In this document: one piece after another, positions 12,613 through 28,779 of the stretch | Layout: each line of letters opens with the position of its first letter | Numbering within the stretch: the first letter of the stretch is position 1 | NCBI RefSeq assembly: GCF_009389715.1 | Contig: NC_052399.1 | Location: 18,789,646-18,853,645, forward strand | Length of the DNA: 64,000 bases | Origin: Phoenix dactylifera | Taxonomy: Eukaryota; Streptophyta; Magnoliopsida; Arecales; Arecaceae | Reading direction: 5' to 3' | Made by a program: the position numbers and the translations under genes | Notes under the pieces: generated by a model | The model's input: only the letters and a program-made list of their open reading frames with translations | Databases searched by the model: none | What the model was told of the DNA's origin: nothing

Positions 12613-15600
12613 CTGGTAGTGCTTGAGCAATTGTGGCCGCTTCTTTGAGTACTTTGGGGTCAGCAAATCGTGCTCGATGTCAAATGGTACTGGGTCAAGG
12701 TGAACAGCTTTTATGAACTCAAAACCTTTCAACTGTCAGAACATAGATAAGAAACAATACAGGTCAAGTTCCAGGAGCTTGAAAGCCATTTAGCCAGCAA
12801 ATGAGAACGGCTTTTAACTGATAAAAATAAAGAAAATAAACAGCTAGATGCCGTTATGAAGTTTGACCTTCTTTGCTTTTGCAATCTTTGAAAGCTCGCC
12901 ACGGATATATTCTTTTTCTCTGGGGTTCTCACACAGGGCAGGATAATCTCCACTTATCTCATTCTCTTCAGCCCAATGCTCAAGAGCCTGTTTGTTGGGA
13001 TTTACAATGGCAACAAGGAAAGACTCGAAGCTATTCCCATATATCCATATCTGGAACAGAATCATCTCAATTACTCAAAGAGATAAAGGATTCATAATAA
13101 GGAAGCTGGCTAAGGAAATATAAATAACAGAACTAGTTCTGAAGATTTACATTACCTATTGAAATTATGATTTTAATTTACTACTTGTGCAATCATAATC
13201 TGCTATTGTAATTGCTACATGCTAAACACGTCAATATATTAAGTCATCATCATTTATTATCATTCCACAACTCAGTGGCCCCATGCACATTGAGCCCATA
13301 TAGCAATTAATTGCCAGCTTTGCTTGCACCATCAAGCAGCATTTTTAAAATTAAGTAGCATTTTGCAGCCAAAGATGCAGAAGCTGGCTTTTAAGATTAG
13401 AGGAAAATAATAACTTAATAAAATACACTAAAATTGTGAATGGATCTTTAATATGGGCCTTGCAAAACATCACGAGGGGTCTATTTTTCTTTCTTTCTTT
13501 GTAGGTAGCCATGCATCAAAGACTACATGAAACATTTTCAGCAAAAAAAAAAAAAGACTACATGAAACATAAACAACCAAAAACAGAAAACCTGGGCATA
13601 AAGAAAATGTTGTTGAATGTTTCTACTTGTTATAATCTATAGCAGAATAATAATGATAGCCATAATGGAAAATAAGATTTATCCGGGATCTGGATCTTTA
13701 GAAAAATTTTTACAACCTACATATATCAAAGCAAGCATTTTTAAATCTTTCCTTGCTAAATGATTCAATTTATTTCCCCTCTCCTAACTGCATTTCCAGG
13801 TAAATGCCAAAATCAAATTTCTCAATATCTCAAAGTCCCCTCTGGTATCTTTTGGCAATTCACTGCCATTTTCAACAATTATCTAATTTCTTTACCTCAT
13901 AGTAATGGATGTCTTAGTTTTCTTCTAATGCAGCCATTTCTCCTATATATAACCAGAATGCCTTAGGAATGCCTTTGTCATGCACCAGCTGAGAAGCTTA
14001 CCTACTTGACAAAAACACTTGAAACTACCCTTTTATTGATAGCTATACTTAGTAGGAATTACCAACCTTCGGAGAAAGACATTGGCAAAGTCTATTTTGC
14101 TATCACTGTAGTCAATTTATTAAACCAAAAGCACTTATAAGGAAAAAGAAGTCAGGTTCCACCATTTCATTGGCTTGTGCCTTGCACATGCTCAATATTT
14201 GTATTAAATATAAACAGAAAGTACTATGTCATATTCCAAAAATATGGCCTGCTTACATGATTTGAAGCCTATATCATAAACATGTTTTCCTTTCTTAACA
14301 AACATGCAAAATTGTATTTCATGAATAATGAATTTCATAGATGAACTGAAAAGGCCGAAAGAACACTGAGAACCTCTTTTTCCCTTCCAACCCCACAATT
14401 CTAACAAGCGAATTGCACTTGCTAAATATTCATTGCCTTTACCATCCTTACTGATCCAATATCTATCTTATACATTCTCATTATTTGTTCCCATGGTTAG
14501 TGCCTGTACCATCTTTCAAAACCTCACTCCATGACCAAACAAAATTAGCAGTTCTTTTATAAATCTTATACAAAAATTTCTTCTAAAAATCCATTGCATG
14601 CAATGATTGCAAAATATTCTAGAAGCAAAATTCCAACTAAATAACAACATCCACATTTACTGGCACTGCCTCTATCTTTTTTCTTCCGGATATGAGGAGT
14701 TTACTAGATAAATGAAATAAAGAAATATGAAAATCATGTTCCTTGTGAAGTGAAAATGGTAGAATTTTTCCGAAAACATCCCTTACACTATACCCTGAAC
14801 AATCTGTGGCATGTCTATATAGGCACTCTATATATCGAAAAAAAATGCAGAAGATATATCTTTTTTTGAAAAAAAAAAATCTGAAGCAATAACATGTCGC
14901 AGAAAACAGGAAATATCAAACATAGGTTCTTCTACAAGATATTGTTCGCAAGACATACCGAATCTATATCAGGAATAAGACTATAGATGTTCTCCAGATT
15001 TTCAACTGCAACGTACTCTCCTTGAGAAAGTTTGAAAATATTTTTCTTCCTATCAATAATTTTGATGCTTCCATCTGGTTGCCATTGGCCATGTCCCCTG
15101 AAGTAAAACAGAACCAGGTTAAGAATAATGCACTAAATATATAGATCCACAGAAGAGTAAACCATGAAACTAGACACATAGCCTGACATCAGATGTTAAA
15201 ATATTTACATCAATGTTTATCCATTAAGCTAAGTATATAATATGTACCCTAATTTATCCAAGTACGAACATGCTTAGTCAATGCTTAATTTTGATATAAA
15301 GGGAAAGATGATTAAGAGTAATGCCCAACCAGATTAACCTAGTGAGGCAAAAAGTTGATCAGCGTATGTTTACCTTAATCTTTAGCATGGATTCAAAAAC
15401 CATCAGGATGCTGCAATCCGTACTGCCATACTGTTCTGACAGGAAATCAGCACCAGTACAGTTGCTAGGATGTTGAAACCCTATCTCGTATACAATCAAG
15501 ATGACTTGAGAAAAATAGTATCATCAGTTGAAAACAAAACAAACAAAAACATCAGAGATAGTCCTCAATATTTTTAAAGAAATAAAGCTTTACCTTCTCA

Positions 15601-16383
15601 ACTCCACAACTGTGGATGGAAGCCTCAACTTTCAACACGATGTCATATACTTCTTTGTAATTCAACCAAACATATTCACCCGGCTGCATCAGAAAAGGAA
15701 AGAACGAAAGAAGAGTGAACAAAATCGATATCAAGAAACCATGTCCACTGGCACTAATGGTAAGATGACTAACCATCCCATCTACATCTCCCGACGGCCA
15801 ACATTCGGTTCTTGAGATTTTTCTCCGCTGACATGCTGAACCATAAAAATAGACATGTTTACGCCGATAGCCATCACGACCAAGAAGAATTTGAAGGCTA
15901 CCTTTGGTCCTTTATCATATTGTCTTGAGTAACTTCAAACAGAAACACCGAATCAAGATTTAGTAATTTTTTTTAAAGAAAAAGACAAATAAAGATGTCA
16001 AGATAACTAAACTTCAAAAATTAAAGAAAATTAAAGAAGTAAAGCTCGCCTCTGTTGAAAAATTGCATGTCTGAAAACGATCTGGACCATCCATCAGGAT
16101 CAAGAAGTCCCCACAGCAGACCCAAGAAACCAAGAACAGGAGCAAGAAACGGAAAGAGAAACGATGGATGGACTTCCACCGTCTAACAGAATAATGGTAG
16201 TGGAGGTATGGAAAGAAGACACAGATTCGAAGAAACAAACCGGAAAACGTCCCAACAGCTCTCCAAGCCGGGGATGGGCGGTGGGAAACCGTCCTTGGCG
16301 AAGACGCTCCGGTATGCCGGGCCGACGGAAGGCTCGCCGTCGCCGCCCTCCAGTCCCTTCTCCACCTCCACCAAGTGCCTCAT
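12613..16383 (-). pseudogene. LACS copy 2: tandem duplicate with exons 4-15 deleted and two frameshifts
   Basis: Exons matching copy 1 lie in order: exon 1 (16241-16383, 143 bp as in copy 1), exon 2 (15774-15835, 62 bp instead of 64), exon 3 (15594-15683, 90 bp), exon 16 (14959-15097, 139 bp instead of 140), then the two exons copy 1 lacks in this window (12868-13050, encoding IWIYGNSFESFLVAIVNPNK and on; 12613-12732, encoding LKGFEFIKAVHLDPVPFD to RPQLLKHYQ). Exons 4-15, with the ATP-binding core, are gone; only about 0.5 kb separates exons 3 and 16. The 2-bp loss in exon 2 shifts the frame and gives a TGA three codons into exon 3. The 1-bp loss near the start of exon 16 is a second shift. 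The usual short last exon was not found. No working enzyme can be made. Confidence 0.93.
13051..14958 (-). other. Intron of LACS copy 2
   Basis: This lies between copy 2 exon 16 and the next exon. It is AT-rich with no coding exon. Its 14440-14660 part resembles 170-400 in copy 1, which supports descent from a common duplication. Confidence 0.6.
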
Positions 16384-16679
16384 CTCCGCCGTCTCTCCGC
16401 CTCTCCGTTTCCTAACCCTACAAAAGTTTCGGATTTAAACACGGCAAAAGGAGTGAAAGCTCTGTTCTTGGGACAGAACAAAAGGGCCTTTTTTCTTCGC
16501 AGGGATTGTACGGAAGAAAGAAAGGAGGGAAGTTGTCCGGTTTCCTCTCTTTAATTCCCTCCCCTTTCTTATTTATACCTACATTCCTCGGTCATCGTCA
16601 ACCCGTTAAGAAATTGGAGGCAAAGTCCTTGCCCGTTCTAGAGGGGACTTAGTGGACATGGTCGAGACTCGAGAGAATT

Positions 16680-16861
16680 CTACTGGGGAGGTTGTACCCG
16701 ACCATCCGATCTTAAAGGGCGTCCGGCGCTTATTACAGGTGTGCAATATCTTTCAAACCATACATGTATTTCCAAAAACAAATAAAATTGTTGGCTGGAT
16801 CATCTTTTTAACTGTACATCATTTTAAAAAATTTTCTGAACCCAAATATATTTGTTCCTCC
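16680..16861 (+). pseudogene. RNase H-like retroelement fragment
   Basis: The translation HPILKGVRRLLQVCNIFQ, then TIHVFPKTNKIVGWI, matches the end of the RNase H-like (RVT_3) domain found in plant LINE-type and Ta11-like elements, where the motif is roughly HVYREANKVADW. The copy at 39.9-40.3 kb has the equivalent segment (QVAHVYRKVNRAADW). Only the C-terminal part remains. It is a decayed non-LTR retroelement remnant directly upstream of LACS copy 2. Confidence 0.65.
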
Positions 16862-17959
16862 ATTTTTTTTTGAAACATTTTGGTTTTTAATTTTATAGGC
16901 AATATTCATGCGAGACTAGCATGAGCTGCCGATATACTAAAAAAAAAAAAAAAAAACACAAACCACAGCAACGCCGCCCACTTAGTTCCACAAAAATAAA
17001 AAACATTATATATCTTGTGACCATCAGTATCAGAGTTTTGGGGAAACTGGGAAAGTCAGCTGCCATATTTATTAATCGGATATTTAAAAATATGTTATCT
17101 GTCCCTTTTTTTATTACAATAGCTTGTATATAATTTAACAAGAATAATATTTATTATTTAATATTTGCATCGACTATCTGTAACAGATGTTACATTTAAC
17201 ACTTAAATATTTGAACTAGCTAAAAAATAAATTGTTTTGATAAAAAATGATATTAAATTTTTTTTTTGGTGTAATAGTAATTAATATACAATCATAATAG
17301 TATTATTTTAATATTAAATATTATAATCCAGGTGACTATTAATTGCTATGATGAATTTTTTGAAGATTGGTAGAATGTAGAATATGTGGTAGTTAAATCT
17401 ACTGTGCAGCGAAAACTAGGGTGCAAAGTATAATCCATCTCAAGAATTGTGGCTGGAACGTTACTCACCATTATATAAATTTTAGGCATCATATTCCATA
17501 AACATGAATCTCAAAGTTGGCTTAACCCTAACAAAAAAGTTGAGTGGTACCGATCATACCAATAATTGAAAATCAAAGCCAAACCCTACTAGAAAGTGGA
17601 GAAAAATGATCTAGGAATTCTTGCAAACTCTACAAAAGATAAATTTCTATTAATATCTCATTTCTTTAAAATTCTTGCCACATAGCTTCTCTTTTATTTA
17701 TATATGGCGGATCCAACTATTTGAATGTGAAAGGACAGCAATAATAACAATAACGATAATAATGAGAACATCATATTTTATTTATAATAAATTTTGAGAT
17801 AGCATGCCCACAAGGCATTTATGGTTAATATCGCCAATAAGAGCTTCATCCTAGATGACCAATTATTACACCGGTATGGAAAGTCCTAATGACAAAAGAA
17901 GAGCGTGGAAGGGCTGAGTTCTTAGAACTAGGGAAGCAAGTTGGATGATAGCATGGTAA
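16862..17959. other. AT-rich intergenic stretch
   Basis: I see no gene. It contains an A-run at 16940-16957 and many short AT tracts, and resembles decayed transposon sequence. Confidence 0.5.
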
Positions 17960-18002
17960 TCCAAATAATAGGTTGGTTGGTTTTTCTTTTGAAGAAGAAA
18001 AA

Positions 18003-18035
<33 letters not shown>

Positions 18036-19482
18036 AATAATTTTATTTTTCTGTTCCATCACATTCGGTACATCTCAAGGGTTATATATATTCGTGAATA
18101 GACTTCATATAAGAAAAAATAATATAGGTTGATATAAAACAAGTTGTTGCGTGATCCCTAAAATTAAATTAACATCTTCCTCAAACTTAAGATGGTACTA
18201 TAGGTGCCAGCTTGAGTTTGGAAACTAGATCACAAATGTATTCAAAAATTCGGCGTACTAGATCAAGAGCTAAAGTAACAACTCAGAAGCTAATATAATA
18301 GACTGGAGCGAACATAGCAGCTCAGAGGTTGATATGATGGTAATTCAAGAGTTGATATAGCAGCATAGAGCTTGATTGACAGAACACAAGCTGTTATAAT
18401 AACTCAGAAGCTGATATAACATATTAGGAGTGGACACAACAACTCAAAAATCGATATGGCAGAATAATATGTTAAGTTAATGCGACAATACAAAATTTAA
18501 TACGGTAAAACAGAAGCTGACATAGCAGCTTAGAAACTAATGCGGTAGATAAGAAAACTAATGCAGTAAACTGATGTGTTTGACAATGCTGATGTAATTA
18601 ACTAATATGGTAGACTAATGTATCCATTGACATAACTGACTAACATAGCAAACTGGTATAATGTCGATGTGTCTGACTGACATGACCAGCTGACATATAT
18701 ACCGATGTGACTATTGACTTATTGAGAATACACGTAAAAGATGTCAATTACAATGAGGGCAGAGCTCAAAGAGAAGGTAACCAAAGGTTGGCGATCCTTG
18801 TAGATAGAGGCACTATGGAAGAGGAGCAAGAGACCTCGAATTGGATGGTAAAGAAACCAGAGGCAGCAAATAAAATTGGAGATGGAAAGAAAGGGATTGA
18901 GCAACGGTGAGGAAAGATGACTGAAGATCTAAAACTGAAAAGAAAAGTGGTGGAGAGAAGCTACGGATCTATTAGAAAATAAATGATCTTCAAATGTTAA
19001 TCTACCGAAAATAGAGGATATACAGATCTACTAAAGAATATGGAATTTTTGAATGTTGATTCACTAGTAAATAGAGAATCTACAGAGAAACATAGAATCT
19101 TCAAATCCACCAAAAAATAGGGGATCTTCGGGTGTTGATTTACCAGAAAATAAAAATCAATAAATCGGCAATAGAGATCTTCGAAGCTTTTAGACATGGT
19201 GACGACGGCTATAGCAAAGGCAACAGAGATGATGGCAACAAATTAGATAATCAATGGCTCTGATACGATATTAAAATATTTGTAAAAAAAGAGAAAAAAG
19301 AAAGAGAAAAATAATTTTATTTCTCTATTCCATCATATTCAATATATCTTAGGATTATATATACTCATGTATAAGCTCCATATAAAAAAAATAATATAAA
19401 CTGATATAGAATCATACTAACAAAAAAAAAAATATTATGAATTGATATAGTTTGTTACGTGATTTATAAAATTATGTTAATA
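17960..19482 (-). mobile_element. Non-autonomous LTR retrotransposon (TRIM/LARD-like)
   Basis: Two direct repeats of about 214 bp (near 17960-18174 and 19269-19482) flank an internal region of about 1.1 kb with no retroelement protein. Both carry a purine-rich stretch, then AAAATAATTTTATTT, a TTATATATA box-like motif and a conserved GTGATxxxTAAAATT tail. Beside the right repeat, minus-strand CGTATCAGAGCC (19257-19268) is close to the initiator-Met tRNA primer-binding site TGGTATCAGAGC. Beside the left repeat, minus-strand GTTTGAGGAAGA (18175-18186) suits a polypurine tract. The internal region holds loose repeats of AACTCAGAAGCTGATAT type (18270-18560) and of an AAATAGAGxATCT type (18990-19170). 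The outer end of the left repeat is blurred and no target duplication was found. Confidence 0.65.
19257..19268 (-). other. Putative tRNA-Met primer-binding site
   Basis: The minus strand reads TCGTATCAGAGCC, one mismatch from the usual plant Copia-type primer-binding site, immediately after the inner edge of the right-hand long terminal repeat. This position and match set the orientation of the element. Confidence 0.55.
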
Positions 19483-21189
19483 TGATTGAATATAGAATGG
19501 TGGTTATTTAGGCTAAAAGAATATTCAAACATCTCTCACTAACGTCATCTCTTCGATCAGCTTTAATAAATTTAAACCGGTCCACTTGTGAGGGACGTAG
19601 AAGTGCTGCTAATTATGCCTTCCTTATTTCAGATAGGCTGGTTACCTTAAAGAATTAGCAAGAAGACCTTTTTCGGTTCCAAGCTATCACATCCCTGGAT
19701 CATTTATCATGCACCACTGGTGACATGATGGTTTAGTTTGAAGCTGGGTTGAAAGGTACCATCAATCATAATTCAAATGAAAGAACATTGGCTGGAGTAA
19801 GCCATCCTCTGGTTCTCCTTAATATATTATAACTAAAATGGTACGTCGAAAAGGTATATCAAAAGTTTGGTGGTATGTGTGTCATATAAATTACCTTCCG
19901 CATGCTTTCATGAAGACTCGTGTTTGCTTGTATATGGTGTCATTTGAGGAGGAAAAGTGGCAATCTATATTGGTGTATCTAAGCTAATCACTCTCATATT
20001 TGGAGGGCATTGTGATCGCAGGTGATTTGGCAATTCTACGAACCCTTCATGGCTCGTTAAGCCGTCAACAAGTTAGTTTGCCAATTTATTAGATCTTGTC
20101 CTCTAAATAGTTATTCAATATAGATGCTTATCAACGAACCCTATTTTTCAATCGAGAGATTATACGTAGAACACTTGTTTCATTGAATTCCCATGTCTCT
20201 GCAAGTAATAGAACCTAAAGCTAGCGTTGGTAACTTTATTCTCAAAGAAGGTTCTTCTGTTTATTTTTTCTAAATTATTACCACATGGCTGGTCTAAAAA
20301 CAATCATATCTTGAAAAATGATAATATAATAAAACAACCCTCGTGAGTGAGCAAGAATAGATTTAACGCCCAAGTAATTGCGATTAAGGGTGAAGGCCTG
20401 TGGTTGGGGTGTATCTTTTGTGCAAAAGAATGAATCACCTTCTTTCACGACGTCAACCGTAGGATCGTATAATAGCTACTCAGGATCTACGAGGCAGATG
20501 GAAAGCAAGTTAGGAATGCTCTGAGATATGTGCAAGTTGCAATCAGTGTTGACATCATGAAAGAAGATCGATCATCTTTTTGTGCGAAAGATATATACAA
20601 CCCAAACCTTACGAACATATACTTGATCTAAAGTCTAAATCGAAGTAAACCTGATTGGTAACCCGTTCATTCACTAGCCAAACCAACAATGAAGATCGAC
20701 AGCCCAAGTTAGGGGTTTACCGTTCGATCGTTTACTTGGTCGGACTATTTTGGAGCCCTAAATTTGAATTATGGGAATCATTTATGATGGACCGAGGCAC
20801 ATGACTACGTTACTCTACCAAACCAGGACGGGTTGTTCGTGACTTCCTATCCGATACCAACTCAATTTAAGTTTCGCAATACGAAACTAATCTAAAGTTT
20901 CATACGTATCATCTAACGAAACCCAAACTATAGGTTGGATCGATTGGGTGGATTTACGTTATGCGCGCTCACTTTGTTGCACAAACCGAGAAATTAATGT
21001 ACAAAGGAGGCAGAACGCTGCTTAGAAAACTTTCATGCACCAGAGATAAAACAACAGTCAGTCTAAACAAAATACAAGCACAAGTATTACATCCTTGCAT
21101 TGAGACAATCACAATGAGCATCTACATGCTGCAATTATTCGTTCTACTAATCTATCTGTGTAAGTTTAGCCGTAATTAATGCATGCCTT
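19483..21189. other. Intergenic, no recognised gene
   Basis: I found no exon or clear repeat unit. Parts of 19.5-20.9 kb read like decayed retroelement sequence, with interrupted coding-like stretches and no domain I can name. Confidence 0.4.
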
Positions 21190-21660
21190 TTAATGCTGAA
21201 CTTCCTGGAGTTCTCGCGGCGGTGGAAGGCTGCAAAACAAATAAAAAGCCAAAGGTGATTGTCAATTATCGTGCGTAATTATCCATCGCGCGGCCAAAAT
21301 GGCAGGAGAAGGGGATGAGTGTGACCTGCTGCAGTCGATGGAGGGGGAGATGGTGATGTTGATGAGGACACCACACAAGCGCAGGAGAGTGGCGGTGCGT
21401 GAGAAGTCGACGCCGGGGAAGTTGGGGACGACGCTCTTGAAGCAGTTGCAGATGGCCACCCGGTCGCCGCGGGTGGCGACGGTCCCGTTCAGGGCCGCCA
21501 CCCCGGCGCAGCACCGTCCGTACGGCACCCACGCCTGGTACGAGAGGTAGGCCATGCATGGCGCGATCACTCGCGCGATCTCGTTGCACGGCGGGGCAGC
21601 GGCATACGCCCATGCCCGGGCGGCCGCGAGCACCGCCAGAAGCGCAAGGAGGCGAGCCAT
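21190..21660 (-). CDS. Non-specific lipid-transfer protein (type 1 nsLTP), two exons
   Basis: A secreted small protein that binds lipids in a hydrophobic tunnel, usually in the cell wall or cuticle. Exon 1 (21326-21660) and exon 2 (21190-21229) join across a GT..AG intron to 125 codons. Residues 1-20 are a signal peptide (MARLLALLAVLAAARAWAYA). The mature part has the eight-cysteine pattern C-X9-C-X14-CC-X19-C-X-C-X22-C-X13-C, starting PPCNEIARVIAPC and ending at IDCS. Many type 1 nsLTP genes have an intron just after the last cysteine, as here. The tail encoded by exon 2 (LPPPRELQEVQH) is longer than the usual few residues, so the acceptor choice is less sure than exon 1. No broken residue is seen, and the gene may be functional. 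Confidence 0.9.
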
Positions 21661-21786
21661 ACGACGAGACTCGTGCAGAATTCTCGAGGGTGAACGACTT
21701 GGAGGAAACGTTCTTCTTTGTGGGAGTAAGAATTTGGAATAAAAGGTTCAAAGATTATTATGGTAAAGATGGGGAAGAGATGAGAG

Positions 21787-21795
21787 ATATATAAA
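21787..21795 (-). promoter_or_regulatory. TATA box of the nsLTP gene
   Basis: The minus strand reads TTTATATATC about 125 bases upstream of the ATG, a normal distance for a plant promoter with a short 5' leader. Confidence 0.55.
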
Positions 21796-21796
21796 G

Positions 21797-25148
<3,352 letters not shown>

Positions 25149-26021
25149 GTGGCGGGAAATCAAATAGAAGCCTCCCTCGAGCCTCCATTTTCCTTTCACC
25201 GCACTGCCTCTTCTCGTCTCTGTCCTCGCTCTCCCATTTCCTCGCTCTCTTTTCCTTCTCCCGATCCTTTCCGTGCCCTAGAAACTGCTAAAAAACCCCG
25301 TTCCTCGCACTCGTCAGCGATCTCGGTTCCTCTTTCTCCTTCTCTCCCCCTCTTCCTCAAAACATAGCGGACACAATCTAGGATTTCTCTTCTCGGAATT
25401 CTGAGATCGGGAAAATGGCTGACGCGTTCGAGGACGAGGCAGAGCAGAGGGTCTCGAAGCAGAAGAGCTGGTACGGATCTTTTTATCTTTTCTTTACTTG
25501 AAAAATAAATCGGTGATTTTAGGGCATTTATAGTTTTTTTTTCTTGCTGGATTTATTTCCATTACCCTGTTGATTGGAAACCCTAGGAAGCTGACTTCGT
25601 TCTGGGAGGGGACGAGGGCAAGGAGTGGACTCATGCTAACGGGTACATGAAGAGGCAAGCGATAGCCAGCAACGCAGGGGTTTGCACGGCCTGTAGCCTC
25701 TCCTGATGAAAAGATAAAATAAAAGGGGAGAAAAACAATCGCCACCGCTGTAGCGAGACTGGTGAACTCTCTAGTTTGCTTAGCCAGAACTTAGTCTCGT
25801 GGTTGTATCTCACTCAATCTGAGAGTCCATCTCTTATAGAAGCGCTCCAATGTTGGGATTCTAAAACCAGATGGAAGCTGCGACAATTCTGTGTCATCCA
25901 TTCTCCAACGGATAATTTAGTTTTAGACTCACGTATTTGCTACGATGGAGTACCGAGATACTCCATTTATTTGGGTTTCATGGCCACAGCGATCAACATC
26001 TCCTGCCACAATGGCTATGAG
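25149..26021 (+). pseudogene. UBR7: Truncated 5' fragment of a UBR7-like (UBR-box/PHD E3 ligase) gene
   Basis: The start MADAFEDEAEQ (ATG at 25415) and, after an intron (25471-25586), ADFVLGGDEGKEWTHANGYM followed by KRQAI match the N-terminus of plant UBR7, a UBR-box protein of the N-degron/ubiquitin system. Exon 1 (25415-25470) and exon 2 (from 25587) join out of frame. About ten residues (the FSCLTCTP part of the zinc-binding UBR box) are missing before NAGVCTACSLS, and two TGA codons follow at 25704. A further UBR-box piece, SCHNGYE, lies at 26001-26021 after an insertion of about 295 bp; TCTCCTG occurs at both ends (25699-25705, 25999-26005). The rest of the gene was not found. The original CT-rich leader (25150-25414) and an E2F-like TGGCGGGAAA near 25149 persist, so the promoter may have come with the fragment. 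Confidence 0.85.
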
Positions 26022-28699
26022 GTAGAAGGGATCCTCTCTTATCTGTACGTGTTGCATAATTCATTGTCGTTGTTCTCATGGAATTCTTTCTTAAGGACAT
26101 GGAGTTTTCAATTTATTAGCTCAAAAATTGCATCTTTATTGGTTTGAGTGGTTAAAATTGTTAGCTTTACAGTGGAGGATCATTCCTTTGCGCCTATCAG
26201 TTATCATCTATGAAGAAAAGGCTAAACAAAGAGATTTAGTGACAATTCACTTAACAACTTAGTGAGAACAAAACAATGTCAAATCCCACACAAGAATATT
26301 GCTCTAACTTAGGCCTTTTTTTCTCTTAGTTTCGACAAGACCTCTATTTTTAGAATTTAGAGAATTTGGGGAGACAATGTTTTGGTTGGAGATTTCTCCT
26401 TGTTGTTAGTTGGCAGGTCGCCTCATTAAATCCTACTAGTTACTCTTAATCTAGCCAAATAGTTTTAAGTTTTCTGTTCCTCCTTCCAAATTCCAACTTG
26501 CTAGTTCGCAGATCATGTTCTAGTGTAGTTGACAGTATCGGTGTCCATTACAATAAGTACTATAACTTATTTTTGCTTGTAGAGAGAACATCTCAAATTT
26601 CATTCCAATTGATGTGGCCATTTCTTCACGATGTCTTACCAAGTCAATGATGTTGAATGTTTTGCTGATTCCCAGTTTTTGTGATTGTTCTAGGCACCAA
26701 AGCATTGCTTTCAATAAGCAATTGTGTGTAGCAAGGCATTTGACTGAATAGAAAACTTGCTGCCTACATCTTTCACGTCAAAGAAATTCTATGAGTAGGA
26801 TATCATTAGATATTTCTTCACTTCTACTACCTTTTTTTTATTGAGCAACTAATGAATAATTTCTCCATTTTAAGTAGCTTTGCTTGTAACTTTTATGGAC
26901 TTCGATCATATATGCTGCAAAATAAGCACCAATGAATTGCTTTGGATTAGATATTCAATCAATGTCCAGAGTTTGTTTGAGTGCTCCTTTACTTAAATTT
27001 CTTGATAATGTCTTTCATGTGGTTTTTGTTTATTTCTTTGAATATTTTTGTAAAGTACACTTATACAAATATAGAATGTCCAATCTCTTGTAGAACCGTG
27101 AAGGGCATGCTGCATACATGATCAGAACCCTCTGTTTGCAATAGTATTTCATCAATTAAGTTACAGAATAGAAAAAACATTCTGCCACCAGTTTTTGAAT
27201 GCTTGGCCACAACTAAACTGCAATTCTGATAGCTCAAGTTGCCACGATACTCTCTAGAGGTGATCGATAAATCAGGTATCTTATTTAGATTTGATGACTG
27301 GTGGTACACTATAAGTCTGAAATTATTTAGGGAAGAGTGTAGTGATAATATTGGTGGCTGGTGAACCTGCCAATTATTCTGAAACTTGGTATATATCAAG
27401 AGTTTGCATTATAATATGGAAGACAACAACATTCATAGGTTACAATTACTAATGTGCCACCTAAACAACAACACCCCCCTCCCGACGTGCGTGTCTCATG
27501 TGAGTTGGATGGGAACTCTTCATCAAGAAGTGAAAGTTTGCAATTACATGTGACAGCTTTTGCCTTAACTGCATGGAAGTCTAGCATGTGGCAGTAGAAG
27601 ATAGTTGGTAAGGGATTGATGCTATTTAATGGGTTGAATTGGCATTTTTTGTAAATATGTTCCTTTTACGGTAAGTTGTTGTAAATGAAAACAAAGAGAT
27701 AAAGGACTCTAATTTCTTGATATGAAGGGCAGACTTCTTGTTAACCCTGCATCATGTTGCTTCAACCTTTTAGATGGGCTTCCATGGCTGGAAAATTCCT
27801 CTTCCAGCGTTTATGAAGGGGAAAGCACACGTCCGTCTTCCATATACACTTCTTTCCTTACTTTCCAAACCATAGCTCTTTTCCATAACATCAACAAGAG
27901 CAGCCAGTCATGGATTTTTTAACAAAACCCTCTTACTGTGCCTACACCTCTTGGCCGGTCTTCCTACTTGTTCCTTCCTTCCCTTCTTTTTTACCATATT
28001 TCTTCTCAAACCCTCGGTTTTTTCCTTTATTTATATTATTTGGATGTTTTCGAATAATTTGATACCTTATAATTCACCTCCAAATGCGCACATTGTTTCA
28101 ACACTTCAGTAACTTGTAGTCACATATTGATGTTACTGTATGAAACTAAAAGCAGCCTTATAGAGGTTTACTCCTATTTTTTTTTGTCTATCTCATTCTA
28201 GTTTTCCCCCCTTCCTTTCTCTTTGCTGGTGAAGAATTTGAAATCTTAAATAATTTTCATGCATGTCACTTAGATCAATTATTGCTTGTTAGGCAGCTCA
28301 TGGCTTGATTTAGCAAAATGTTAAATGAAGGCTTAAGTAGTGTGATTTGCAAAGAGTACTCCATTGAACTCTTCTTCCTTATTCTGCATTTCTGCGGGAT
28401 TAGAATTGCTTTTTGTTGATTCTTCAGTATGTTGTGGACCCTTAGTGGTTGACATATCTGCTCATTGGTATTTTGAAAACTTAGCCTTCCATGAATATTT
28501 AGCAGGGAACAGTATCCTTTCTATTCAGTGGAGCATCTGAAAACGTTAGTGTAAGAATTTTTGGTAACAAGGACGCCTGAGAAAAGTTTCATGAATATGA
28601 TTAGTGACTCCTTACCCTTTAATTTTCATATACTTCCTAAAACATTAAACTATCATCCAAAGGTGACTAGAAGAGAGTCTGGATGCTATTTAAATGAGA
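26022..28699. other. Region downstream of the UBR7 fragment, no gene recognised
   Basis: AT-rich sequence with scattered short frames. I looked for the next UBR7 segments (for example a WTKRNFRCDCG-like stretch) and did not see them. Confidence 0.4.
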
Positions 28700-28779
28700 G
28701 GACTCACCTTTAGTAATTGTCTCCCCCCAAATTCTGCGTCAGAACTTGGTCCTAGAAATGGGAGAAAGGCTGCTGACTA

